This document shows, one piece after another, positions 35,286 to 46,675 of a stretch of 64,000 bases of DNA. The position numbers and the translations under genes are program-made. Within the stretch, counting starts at the first letter, position 1. Every line of letters begins with the position of its first letter. The notes beneath the pieces are model-generated. The model was not told where the DNA came from. It ran no database searches and saw only the letters and a program-made list of their open reading frames with translations. Source of the DNA: Alternaria dauci (lineage: Eukaryota > Ascomycota > Dothideomycetes > Pleosporales > Pleosporaceae); the NCBI RefSeq assembly GCF_042100115.1, contig NC_091275.1, positions 2,728,001 to 2,792,000 of the forward strand. The letters run 5' to 3'.

Positions 35286-36716
35286 TCAAACCGCCTCACT
35301 TTTGCCTCCCTTGCTGAGATATGCTGCCATAGGGTCGGCAGCCATTGTCCTCTTGCGGCGATACTCTTCCATTTCTTCTTCATTTACGCCTCCAGTCATC
35401 TCGTCGAGAGCTCGCTTCCGACTGGCAGCATCGCTTTTCGCTTTTTCGGCGCGGTCTGGCGCATTCGGTACGTGTTCCTCAAGGGCCGCCTCTTCTTTCC
35501 ATGCAATCTCTTTGGGCACTTCGTCCAGGTCAGCACCTGTTCGCATCCGGTCTGCTAGCTCAAAAGCCTCCTTGCCTGCCTCGCCTGTACAGTAAGAATT
35601 CTTGACGGTGGAGTGACAGCATGCAAAACCCCATTGAAAGTTTGACCACCAACTCCCCCAAACCGATGTGTGGTTGTTGAGTAGCACATCCTCTGGGTAC
35701 TTGGACTTTGCCTTGACTTTCGGCGCACCCTTGATGGCGCCCCGCTCGTCGTACTCGACGTACCGCTCATTCTCCGTGACGGCCGTCTTGCGAAGTGTGT
35801 CGTCGGTGAACTTCTCCTGAGTGCCGTACTTCTCAGCCAGGGCCTTCTTCCTGGCTGCAGCCATCTCCTCAGCCTCCTTGAGCTGTTTCTTCCGCATGAC
35901 CTCGCCAGATGTAGGATTCGCCTGCAAATGCAGCTTGTTCTTGTCTCCGCGCTCCTGTGTCTCCCAGGCATATCGCTGCGCCTTCTCAAACTCGGCTGCG
36001 TCCCCAGAAGCCTTCATGAATCCCTCTTCTGCCACCAGCTGGGCTGCATTGTCGGCTGTTGCACCACTGTCCACCATGGAGCGCGTCTTGGGATCGTATT
36101 TGGCCGAGTCGAGGTCCAGGTTGAGCAGATACTTTGCCGTGTCTTCGCGTAATCGCAGGTTGCGCGTGGATGTGGCTTGTTTCCTTCCCATGTCTGTCTC
36201 GGCGTCGTACTTGTCGCCCTCGTCTTCGTCGTCGGACTTGTCACCCTTCTCGGCTTCTTTTGCCTTTTTCCGGATCTCCTCCATGGCGTTGTACTCCTCG
36301 ATGACTTCCTCAAAGTGCGATGCATCGTAGCCGTTCCATCGGTCGCGCTTCGCATCGAAGCCTAGTTGCACGTCCTGGATGACCTCGTCTGCCTCGATGT
36401 TCTTGCCCGTGAACTTGGCGCCGGCCTTGCGTGGCCGACTCAAGCAGTCCTTCTTCTTGTGCGTCATGGCTCCGCAATTCTCGCATGCGCCTTTGCGGAA
36501 CTTTGTCGCAGCCGGGCCCAACTTCTTTCCGCGATCGTACCATTTTGAATCTTGCTCCTGCTTCTGCAGACGCTGATGCTCGAGGTAATCGGTGTTGTCC
36601 TCGCCAGTCTCGTCGACTGCGTAGAAGGGCTTTTTCGAGATGAAAGAGGGAATGTACTCGTTGCGCTCTTTCGCCGCAGCGGATACATCGGGCTTCTTTG
36701 GTTGAGAAGGCGGCAT
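35286..36716 (-). CDS. SLU7: Pre-mRNA splicing factor Slu7, 476 aa
   Basis: Single exon with the complete Slu7 layout. The N-terminus has [15 protein letters not shown], followed by [13 protein letters not shown] sequence. The CCHC zinc knuckle [14 protein letters not shown] lies at residues 78-91 (Cys78, Cys81, His86, Cys91), just before RPRK. The next block has [13 protein letters not shown]. The C-terminal half includes [19 protein letters not shown] and YCTGEAG, hallmarks of the family. Slu7 joins the spliceosome for the second catalytic step and helps select the 3' splice site. It works with Prp18 in known systems. Absence of an intron in an intron-rich neighbourhood is a mild oddity. 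It shares a 303-bp divergent promoter with Rev3. Confidence 0.95.
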   Translation of the reverse strand: MPPSQPKKPDVSAAAKERNEYIPSFISKKPFYAVDETGEDNTDYLEHQRLQKQEQDSKWYDRGKKLGPAATKFRKGACENCGAMTHKKKDCLSRPRKAGAKFTGKNIEADEVIQDVQLGFDAKRDRWNGYDASHFEEVIEEYNAMEEIRKKAKEAEKGDKSDDEDEGDKYDAETDMGRKQATSTRNLRLREDTAKYLLNLDLDSAKYDPKTRSMVDSGATADNAAQLVAEEGFMKASGDAAEFEKAQRYAWETQERGDKNKLHLQANPTSGEVMRKKQLKEAEEMAAARKKALAEKYGTQEKFTDDTLRKTAVTENERYVEYDERGAIKGAPKVKAKSKYPEDVLLNNHTSVWGSWWSNFQWGFACCHSTVKNSYCTGEAGKEAFELADRMRTGADLDEVPKEIAWKEEAALEEHVPNAPDRAEKAKSDAASRKRALDEMTGGVNEEEMEEYRRKRTMAADPMAAYLSKGGKSEAV

Positions 36717-37019
36717 GTTGGTGTTGGTGTGACGCCTCGGTCGCGTTGGGTGGTCAAGGTTGTGAGAGTTGGTAGAAGCTTTGGGTTGGCGGCGAGAGTG
36801 GATCGCGAATTAGCGGGCGTGGGGCTGCAGCGTCGATCTCGCGTCTCACGGGACCACGCGCACTCCGGTCGCGACTCGCTGAGCACCGCGTCTCTTTCAC
36901 CCTCTTACACCACCAATTCTTTCGCGAGTGCGATGCGCGACTTTGGTTTTGGATGATCGCCTGAACACGATGCGAGTCTATACCTTCGCACACACTTCCT
37001 GGTTACCGGCCGTGTCGTC
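36717..37019. promoter_or_regulatory. Bidirectional promoter of Slu7 and Rev3
   Basis: 303 bp separate the two start codons, so both promoters must fit within or overlap this segment. No TATA element is obvious on either side. Confidence 0.5.
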
Positions 37020-40000
37020 ATGGCTCCTTTCCGCTTTCGCCTGAACTGCGTCGACAACTACCAAGCAGCTCCAACAGACCTCGACCCTCCCCTACGGCGC
37101 AAGGTCGGTTCTGCGGGTCGCTTGGACGCGCCACAAGTCCCGGTAATTCGAGCCTTTGGTGCGACCGAGACCGGGCAGAAGGTGTGCGCTCACATCCATG
37201 GAGCGCTGCCTTACTTGTATCTAGAGTACAGTGGCGCTTTGGAGAAGGAGGTTGGTGGGTGTGACATAGCCTTTGAGTGGGAACAAATCTAATGTCTCTT
37301 AGTCAATGCATACATCCTCGAACTTCGCACCGCTATTGACCACGCCCTCGCCGCCACCTACCGACGTAACGTGTACGATGAAAAGTCGATCTACGTTGGC
37401 CATATCTCCCTCGTCAAGGGCGTGCCCTTCTTTGGGTACAATGTTGGATACAAGACCTTTTTGAAAGTCTACATGCTCAATCCTATGCACATGACGCGGT
37501 TTACGGATCTTCTGCATCAGGGGGCAATCTTGAACAAGGTGTTCCAGCCATATGAGAGCCACCTGCAATACCTCCTGCAATGGATGTGCGACTATAACTT
37601 GTACGGGTGTGACTACATCAACTGCAGCAAAGTACAGTTCCGAGGACCCGTTCCAGACAGTGACGAGATAGACACTACGGTGCACAAGTGGCACGATGCC
37701 TCTATTCCCGATGAATTCATGGCGGAAGCGGACCAGTATCCGCGACAAAGCCACTGCACCCTCGAGGTCGATATATGTGTTCAAGACATCTTGAACCGGC
37801 ACGAATTACAATACCGACCCATCCATCATGATTTTCTAGAACGCTCGAGCCAGCTGCCTCGCAATCCAGACGACAAATTTGTGCCATCAATGGCTGGTCT
37901 ATGGCGAGATGAAACTCGTCGAAGAAAACGTCGTATGGGCCTTTCCGATCCTTCGAGCAGCCCCTTTCCCGCTGAAGTCCTCGTGTCAATGTCGGCGGAT
38001 ACACGGGACACAAACAAGGGTGGATGGATTCATGAAGAAGAATATCGAGAAATTGTCGAGAGCTTGATCATCGAGGAAAGACAAGGACGAGGAGAAGCGA
38101 GACTCGATGACTTCGTGAAACCCGTCGTCGGTCAAGAGCACATCAGAACTGCTGTAGAAAGCATCGAAGATCTCTACCCCGACATTCTGTCTACACAGCA
38201 ACTCCAAGATGACAACACCGAACAAGATACCGATATGACAGAAGACGATGGTCTGCCCATTGATAGTGGAGCCCAGCTGGTATTCGATGCGCTGGAAACG
38301 GATCAGCTGCATAGCGATGCTACTGCTGGTGACGAGCGAGATGAGAATCTAGCAGACGCCGATAATCAGACCGACACTGAAGAGCAGCAATCACTGGATC
38401 CCCTGACTGCATCGTTACTCAAGGGTTCGAGTGAGATGGAGAGTGAAGATGTACACATCGATGAAGGAATTGATTTAGTTGATCCGGACGATGACGGCGA
38501 ACCACTTAGCAGTCCGAGGAACACGCGGAAGCGCTCTCTCGAGCCTATAGACTTAGATGATAAGAAGCGTCAACGAGTATTAGCCGCAACGCCGAGTACT
38601 AACAAACGTGTTTCGTTTCGCAATGCGCTCAACAAGGGCGAAGACCCGCCTCATCCTGTTCAGGCTTCGCAAGGAAGTATCAGAGTTCAGGGCCCAGGAG
38701 GATCGACAACACTTTTATTTCCTGTAGTGAAGAATCCCAATGCACCAGGGACGAAACTTCGCTTGAGTCAATCGCGGTATTCAAATTCCCAAGAAGGCCT
38801 TAAGACACCTGGACCGAAGTATCTCGAGGCAAAAGCCTCGCAACACTCTCCTAAGACTCCGTGGACGCATCAGAAGACTTCGCCCATGATACCGCACAGC
38901 AATACCCCGAAAGCTCGCACTCAAGCAATCTCTTTAGTGCAGCAGTTGGAAAAATCACAGAAGCACATGCATCCTACTGTCTACTACGGCTCACTACCTC
39001 CATCAGTCGAGGTTGTCGAAAGCACTATGATGTATGCTGGTCTCCCGCCGGTAATCTATCAGGATGCCTACTACAGCGAGGAGAAGGATGTTCCGGACCG
39101 ACCGAGAAACTATGCGGGTCGAGAGTTCAACCTACAGAACACTACGTTACCATACCTTCCTCCGTTCGACCCTACCGGTGCGTCTCTTGCCAATATCGGA
39201 GAGCATCCGCCTGTTCTAGTAGACAAAAACAAGGAGACTGCAATGAATCAAGCAAGGGCACGTCGTTGTGGCCTGCGTCACTGGGAACTTGCTAGACCTC
39301 CACCTACTTTCAAGGAAGTTGAGAACTGGAACAATCGGCGAGTGAAGCCACGCAAGGTAGCAAAGCCCAAATCCAAAGCAGAGGAGCCGACGCCAGTACC
39401 ATTACGCAAATTCAACCCCATGAGTCATCTATCGCAGATCGAAGGTCCAACACAGAAGAATGCACACGGCTTCAAATATTCTTTAAAACAAGATTCGACG
39501 AGTGTCAAGCACGAGTCTCAATATATGAGCATCATGAGCTTAGAAGTTCACGTGAACTCTAGAGGTTCTCTCGTACCAGACCCGGCTGAGGATGAGATTC
39601 AATGCATTTTCTGGAGCGTGCAGGGTGAAGAGAACGCAACTACCGACCGCCCACGTGCCGGTATCCTGTGCTTCTCCGACGAGGAAGGCATTGCTGGACG
39701 GGTTGCCAAGCAAGCCCCAGTAGAGGTTGAATACGAGGAAGATGAGTTGGATCTGATCAACCGCGTTGTCGATATCGTCCGTCAGTTCGATCCGGACATA
39801 CTCACCGGATATGAAGTGCACAACAGCTCTTGGGGTTACCTTATAGAACGTGCAAGGATGAAGTACGAGTACAATCTGTGCGATGAGATCAGCAGGATGA
39901 AGTCGCAATCTCACGGCAGGTTCGGAAAGGAGGCCGATCGATGGGGCTTTACACATACTTCGACTATTCGCATCACGGGCCGACACATGATCAACATTTG

Positions 40001-42152
40001 GAGAGCTATGCGAGGGGAGCTGAACTTACTTCAGTACACTTTGGAGAACGTAGCCTTCCACTTGCTTCACAAGCGCATACCACACTACCAGCATTCTGAT
40101 CTTACGGCCTGGTATCTGAGCGGAAAGCCACGGGATCTGGCAAAAGTGCTGGACTACTTTCTAACACGCGTACAACTCAACTTCGACATCCTGGAAGCCA
40201 ACGAGACTGTGCCTCGAACTAGCGAGCAAGCTCGCCTGCTTGGCGTGGACTTCTTTGCCGTCATCTCGCGAGGCTCCCAGTTCAAGGTAGAATCTACCAT
40301 GTTTCGCATCGCAAAGCCTGAGAACTTCATCCTTGTTTCACCAAGCCGAAAGCAGGTCGGCCAGCAGAATGCGCTCGAGTGTCTACCTCTGGTAATGGAG
40401 CCGCAGAGCGCATTCTATTCCAGTCCGGTACTTGTCCTCGACTTCCAATCGTTGTACCCTAGCGTGATGATCGCTTACAACTATTGCTACTCAACATGTC
40501 TTGGACGCATCGTCAGTTGGCGGGGCCAGAACAAGATGGGTTTTATGGACTTTAAACGCGAGCCGCAGCTGTTGGAGCTGGTGAAAGATCACATCAACAT
40601 TGCGCCAAACGGTATGATGTACGTCAAGCCAGAGATGCGGAAGTCGCTGTTAGCGAAGATGCTTGGTGAGATCCTGGAGACTCGTGTAATGGTCAAGAGC
40701 GGGATGAAGCAGGATAAAGACGACAAAACATTGCAACAGCTGTTGAACAACAGGCAGTTGGCATTGAAGCTACTTGCCAACGTCACTTATGGGTACACGT
40801 CTGCATCATTCTCTGGTCGCATGCCATGTTCAGAGATCGCAGATAGCATCGTCCAGACTGGTCGCGAGACCCTCGAGAAGGCTATCGCCATCATCCACGC
40901 AACTGAGAAGTGGGGTGCAGAAGTCGTATACGGAGACACTGATTCACTCTTTATCCACCTCAAAGGACGTACCAAGGACCAAGCATTCACCATCGGCGAG
41001 GAAATTGCTACAGCCATTACCGCAGCGAACCCACGACCCATCAAGCTCAAGTTCGAGAAGGTATACCATCCTTGTGTTCTACTTGCGAAGAAACGCTACG
41101 TAGGGTTCAAGTACGAGCACCGGAACCAGAAGGAGCCGGACTTTGACGCCAAGGGAATCGAAACAGTCCGTCGAGATGGTACACCTGCGGAGCAAAAGAT
41201 CGAAGAGAAAGCATTGAAGCTTTTGTTCCGCACGGCAGACCTGAGTCAAGTAAAACGGTACTTCCAAGAACAATGCGCAAAGATCATGGAAGGTCGCGTC
41301 AGTATCCAAGACTTCCTCTTCGCAAAGGAAGTCAAGCTGGGCACATACTCTGACAGAGGCCCTCCGCCACCCGGTGCCCTCATTGCCACGAAAAGAATGC
41401 TCGTCGATCCGCGTGCCGAGCCTCAGTATGGCGAACGTGTGCCCTACCTAGTTGTCACTGGTGCACCCGGAGCCCGCCTTTCCGACCGCTGCGTCAGTCC
41501 CGAAACCCTACTTCAAAGCGATCATCTAGAGCTTGACGCGGATTACTACATTAACAAAAACCTTATTCCACCACTCGAACGCATCTTCAATCTCGTCGGC
41601 GCCAACGTACGGCAATGGTACGACGAGATGCCCAAAACACAACGCATTCGTAACGTTTCAATTCCCGTGGCTCTCAGACATGACAGGGGCAATGCTCTTC
41701 TCGCAGGTGGTAACACGGCTCTCAAGAAAACACTGGAAAGCTACATGAAATCCTCACATTGCATGGTCTGCCGTTCGAAACTCACTACTTCTGTACCGGC
41801 ACAATTTCCAGGCATCGAGGCCAAACCATACGCCATGCTGCCACTTTGTGTAAATTGTCTCAAGCGGCCAGCGCACTCGTTACTATCGTTGAGATACCGC
41901 GCCTGGGAGACCGAGACACGTGTATCGGAGATTGAAAGTGTGTGCCGCCGATGCTCAAATCTAGCTTGGGGCGAAGAGATCAAGTGTGACAGTAGGGACT
42001 GTCCTGTTTTCTATACGCGCATCAAGCAGCGCTCGAAATTACTGGCAATGAAGGATAGTGTCTTTCCTCTCATTGACCTAATGGAGAAAGCGGACGATGA
42101 GGCAGTTTTAGAAAGTGAAGACAGCGGAGGGAGGAATGAGTTGGCTTGGTGA
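37020..42152 (+). CDS. REV3: DNA polymerase zeta catalytic subunit Rev3, 1694 aa
   Basis: Two exons (37020-37254 and 37303-42152) join through a 48-bp intron (GTGGGT...CTTAG) in phase 1 to 1694 residues. The N-terminal domain starts MAPFRFRLNCVDNYQ and has YLYLEYSG and KGVPFFGYN, typical of Rev3. A disordered acidic stretch follows (about residues 270-560). The exonuclease-like fold is retained but should be inactive, as in the family. Polymerase motif A is DFQSLYPSVM (Asp1125), motif B is KLLANVTYGYTSASFSGRM, and motif C is YGDTDS (Asp1290, Asp1292). C-terminal cysteine pairs CMVC (1565, 1568) and LCVNC form CysA. CRRC (1626, 1629) with later cysteines forms CysB, the Fe-S site that binds accessory subunits. 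The enzyme performs error-prone translesion synthesis with Rev7. Confidence 0.97.
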
Positions 42153-42205
42153 AATATCTCGCCCTTGGCTTGAATGTCAGTCCTACGTCACGATTCTAGT
42201 GCGAG

Positions 42206-42664
42206 CTACTTCGAATCCAAAAACGTATAACAAGCCTTGATCTTTCCGCCTACAATCGTCAAGATATCCTCGCCCATCAACCCCATTTTCCCACTGCCAG
42301 ATGCCTTGATACCCCACTTCACCTTGGTCACCCACACATCATCTTCATTGTCATGTTTCAAGCACTCAACGTCATCTAATGATCCATCAGTTTTTCCCGT
42401 TGTTCGAGAACTCATCATGATTTAAGATTTACCTAAAGCAACAAACTCATCGCCCGCTTCACCCATACTTTGTATCTTGTCCACCATTTCGCTAATGGCC
42501 TCGTGTGACTTGAAAACACCTAGTGCATCTACGAAGAGCACGTCTGCGCTTGGTACCCACAAATCGGCAATGGCTTGCATACGTGTGGGAACGTCTTTCT
42601 GGCCAAAGATGGACGAGAGATTGAGGAGCGTTAGGGATTTGGCACGGGATTGGGGGGTTGACAT
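42206..42664 (-). CDS. NTF2-like (SnoaL-type) domain protein, 133 aa
   Basis: Two exons (42664-42433 and 42375-42206) join by a GTAAAT...TTAG intron in phase 1 to 133 residues. The fold pattern of a single NTF2-like cone is visible. An N-terminal helix leads to DVPTRMQAIADLWVPSADVLF, followed by FVDALGVFKSHEAISEMVDKI. The beta strands carry DDVWVTKVKWGIKASGS and GEDILTIVGGKIKACYTFLD at the end. The sequence DALG..KSHEAI matches the SnoaL-type hypothetical proteins common in fungi and bacteria. Such proteins bind small molecules or act as isomerases, cyclases or hydratases, but no catalytic set can be named here. It converges on Rev3, with only 53 bp between the stop codons. Confidence 0.75.
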
Positions 42665-43039
42665 CTCTGTGAGGGATGAGGTAGAGGGAAATAAACGATA
42701 TGGGAGAGACTGTGAAGGAACAGATAGATGATGTTATGCGAAGAAGGTTCACAAGTTGGAATGAGTGAGAGACCAGAGGTGTATGGATGAGTGGTGTGTT
42801 GTATCAAGATAGCATAGTGAGTAAGCAAAAGCTATGTGCGCTAACAGGATTGGGTAGTGACAAACCCCTGCTCATGCAGCCACGCCTATGCTATGGCGTA
42901 GCAGCCGCAACTGGGATGGCAGAGAATCTATCCTCTTGACTAAAGACATGACTCCTCGTGGTATGACTATTAAATCACCACTGGACCCGACCGAATTCAA
43001 AGTCTACTTGCATACCAGTAATGTAGCATGAGTTCTCGT
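42665..43039. other. Intergenic region
   Basis: Promoter side of the NTF2-like gene and 3' flank of the small membrane protein gene. No gene could be supported. Confidence 0.4.
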
Positions 43040-43423
43040 CTATTTCTTGTCGCCATCCTCCAACTCCACAACAGAAACACCTAAACCATCATCATCTTTG
43101 TAAGGCGGGGGTAGGGTAAAGTCTACTACAAAAGTGTCCAGGCAGGGCTCGCCATTAGTAGTAAGAAGTGGCCGTGTATCAGCTTCATCGCGACGTACAG
43201 TATGGACCTCACCTAATTCACAATCGACATGTCTGGCCCCCAATCGGTCGACAACATAATGCGCTATTTCGGATGCTAGGCAGATGACAAACAACTCCAG
43301 AAAGACGGCAGTAAGAACGATAAATGTAGCCGATGTGCTGAATGGCATGGCTGTACCGTCCTTGGGTGAGGGCTCCATTGCGACGGAGAAGTTGGAGTAG
43401 GCGTCTTGAATCATTTCGGGCAT
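43040..43423 (-). CDS. Small single-pass membrane protein with PPPY motif, 127 aa
   Basis: Single-exon ORF starting MPEMIQDAYSNF. One hydrophobic segment (about residues 33-50, ATFIVLTAVFLELFVICLA) is followed by a polar tail of about 75 residues. The tail contains LPPPYKDD with the PPxY motif at 105-108, the standard ligand for WW domains of Nedd4/Rsp5-type ubiquitin ligases. An acidic end (VVELEDGDKK) follows. Small transmembrane proteins with a cytosolic PPxY often act as adaptors that bring Rsp5 to membrane cargo (Bsd2, Tre1 and Ear1 are known examples). That role is inference here. No family is recognised. A slightly different start cannot be ruled out. Confidence 0.55.
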   Translation of the reverse strand: MPEMIQDAYSNFSVAMEPSPKDGTAMPFSTSATFIVLTAVFLELFVICLASEIAHYVVDRLGARHVDCELGEVHTVRRDEADTRPLLTTNGEPCLDTFVVDFTLPPPYKDDDGLGVSVVELEDGDKK

Positions 43424-44718
43424 GTGTCAGGTTTTCAAGGTTAGTCGAGGTGATGCTGGTTGATGGCCCGAGGAACGATGAGCTGGTGTAATGTATAGCA
43501 GTGTCGCGACATTGTGAAGTAGGTGCTGTGCCATTTCTACACGTTTCCCTTGTGAAGAACGTAAGATTGATATCACAGAAGGCTTTTCGATCGCACCAAA
43601 GCGCGCTGTGAGAGCCCAAGTCAACACAAAGGGAGGTTTCAGGACGGATTTGCAGCGATAGGCGGGGCCTGGGTAGTGGATGACGGGACACTAGTGCTAA
43701 TTAGGATTAGTGCATATTATTGGCTGTTTTCCTACCTAGGTGGCCAGCGGAAAGACTGATCCGCGCCTCCTACTCCTTAGCCTTCATCAGCGCTATCTCC
43801 TCCAAGGCTCTCTTCTTTTTTAACCTCTGTTTCCGCCAACATAGCCTCCATTCAATTTTAGAGTCATGTGCTACTGCTCAGTCCTTCGTGCTTTCCAGTA
43901 TATCACAACTGTATCTTCTGCGATTTGCTGAGCGATTACGACAGCGCAGCTATTCCACATAGCACGCCAGTGGCTTACTACGGTATGGGAAACACGCATA
44001 AGCACTTGCGAAGTCAGCTTGTATGATGGCTGCATCAAGTCTCAGTTTAACATGCCAAGAGCTGTGACGCCAAGTCTACAGACGGAAGGAAACTTACGAC
44101 AATGGACATGGGCCTTTATGTCCGCTGGAGGCCTGAGGATTGCAAGGCAACAGTAATTGGCAGGTCTTTGTTGACCGGCAGGATTCAAGAGCCTTGGTCG
44201 TATTCCGCTCGAGGCCGTCTAGTCACGGTGAGAGTGAATCTAATGCAGGACGAAAATCCTGCGAATAACTGGCATCGAAGCTGATATAGGCTGGCAACAC
44301 GGATGCTGGCGGACCATTGGCGTATCATCAAAGGCGTTTTAGACTCGCTGTGTGCATCCATAACAGGGCACATTTGGGGTTGGAGACGGGATGTCGTTTG
44401 TGATTTGCTGACGGGTTGGATATTTCTAAGCGTCTTTTCTGACATGTCTTAGCAGGGCGATGTTATCGCTAGCTCTTACCTCTCACACGGCTGGTCATAT
44501 GGGGGAAGAGAGCTCATGAATACAAGCCTGATGGGCAATGGACTCTTATCTTCAACAGTGTCAACGCACAGTTCTCGAACGGCCTTGCAATCTTCTGCAG
44601 CACCGCCATCTCTACTGCCATATCCCGTTGGAAAAACATACAGTCTTTTGATCCAGTGCATAATAACAGGGTCGCCTGCGACCTTGTCCCACCCTCTGTC
44701 CATACCTAGGCACCCGAG
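43424..44718. other. Intergenic region before the P450 gene
   Basis: About 1.3 kb with no supportable gene. It should contain the promoters of the small membrane protein gene (leftward) and of the P450 gene (rightward). Confidence 0.4.
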
Positions 44719-46561
44719 ATGGCGACTTTCGAGAAGGGTAGCTTAGTGCTTCCCAAGGCCCTTCAAAATCTCACGACTTTACAGGTTTTAACCACCGTAA
44801 TTGTACTGGTAATGAATATGGTCGTCGTCAACAACTTCATAACATAGTCTGATATAACAACAGTTGTTCGCAAGATGGATCCTCCAAGGCATTTACCGAC
44901 TGTACTTCCATCCTTTAAGCCACTTCCCCGGCCCAAGACTTTCAGCTTTCACCCGCATACCGGTAAGTGTGTCTGCACGAACTGGATAGAAGAGGTGCCC
45001 TAACTTCATCCAACCACATCTAGCAACTCTACGCTACGTTTACGGGTAGGTTGCACGTCTACGTTACCGACTGTCACAACAAATACGGACACGTTGTGCG
45101 CATATCGCCCAACGAGATTAGTTTCACCAGCTCCGAAGCATGGCGGTAAGATCTCAAGGCCCACAGAACATGCCTCTCACTGACCCTGTTCCCTTAGTGA
45201 CATCTACGGCTACGGGTCCAAGACTGGTCCTGGTTCCGCGCCTCCAAAACACTGGCCCCGCTACGGTACAAATCCCAACGGCGTAGCCGCCTTACTTCAA
45301 GAATCAGACGACGCAAAGCATGCTCGCGTACGTAGGATCTTCAGCCCGGCGTTTTCGGAACGCGCGATCAAGCAGCAAGAGCCACTTTTCACAAAGTACA
45401 TTGACGATTTGGTGCAGATTCTCAAGGATGGAATCGTCTCCAGCACGACTGGCACTGCAACATACGATCTAGTCAAGTTATACAGTTTCACGACCTTTGA
45501 TGTCATGAGCGACCTTACCTTTGGAGAACCCCTCCACATGCTCAAGACTGGCACCTACGACCCATGGGTGGGCACGATTCTCGGCTTCATGAAAGCAACG
45601 TTGCGCATGAACCTCAGTAACGCTCACTACCCGCTCGCTGCCAAGTTTCTAAAACCCATCACGACGGCTCTATTTTCGAAGACACGATCTCGGCTCTTCG
45701 ATACAAACGTCAAGCGCGTCACAAAAAGGCTCGAGAAAGGAAGACAGAGTAAGATCGGAGTCGATCTATGGGATCTAGTGCTAAACCAAGAAGAGATGGG
45801 CAAGCAGGGTCTGAGCAGGAAAGAGATGGACAGCAATGCTACCACGTTCATGGTAGCTGGCACAGAGACTACAGCAACACTGTTAGCCGGACTAACCTAC
45901 CTGCTCTTGAAGCATCCAGAATGTCAGACGAAGCTTGTCAAAGAGATCAGAAGCACGTTTCAAGACGAGGCAAAAATCAATATGGAGGCTATCGCGAAAC
46001 TACCCTACCTCAAAGCATGCATCAGCGAAGCTTTTAGGTTGTATCCACCCGTTGCAGTAGGATTGCCGCATCAGACGCCTAGCGATGGGTCGACGGTATG
46101 CGGACACTTTATCCCACCAAATGTAAGTTGATACATACTTTACATCAAGAACATAAGCGCAGCTAATCCACATACCCGACAAGATAACCGTCTCAGCATC
46201 GCACTACGCCATGTATACGTCTCCCAGGAACTTCACTGACCCGCTTTGCTTCATCCCCGAACGCTGGACCGACGATGCACGATTCGCAGATGACGATCGC
46301 GCGGCGCTGCAACCGTTCTCTGTAGGCCCGAGAGATTGCATAGGGAAGAAGTAAGTCTCGCAACGGATATGATTGTGACGTCTGGCTGACTGGCGTGACA
46401 GCATGGCGTACCATGAGATGCGATTGATTATAACAAAAGTGCTGTGGAACTTTGATCTGGAGTTGTTCGACGAGAACAAGGACTGGCTTGATCAGACTGT
46501 CTATACGCTTTGGCAGAAGGAACCGTTGGTCGTGAAGGTGAGCATGGTAGAACGGGCGTGA
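44719..46561 (+). CDS. Cytochrome P450, CYP65-like, 520 aa
   Basis: Six exons (44719-44808, 44864-44962, 45024-45145, 45198-46122, 46184-46350, 46402-46561) join in frame to 520 residues. The N-terminal hydrophobic anchor (VLTTVIVL..LFARWIL) precedes YRLYFHPLSHFPGPR, the proline-rich hinge. The I-helix oxygen-binding motif is AGTETT. The ExxR pair is in SEAFRLYPP, and PERW marks the PERF-type region. The haem loop FSVGPRDCIG holds the ligand Cys464. The layout, including SPNEISFTS and YGYGSKTG, is like the CYP65 family that includes isotrichodermin hydroxylase. It should oxidise a hydrophobic, possibly terpenoid substrate in the ER. No other biosynthetic gene lies nearby in the window, so it is not part of a visible cluster here. 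Intron density is high for a fungal P450. Confidence 0.9.
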
Positions 46562-46675
46562 TGGGTGTAGCATCTGCGGTGTACTGTCTCTGGTAGTGGA
46601 AGCCGTTGTTTGCATCATGATATGTTCATACACGTTATCAAAACATGACCTATTTACCCTCTTGACACTCCGATA

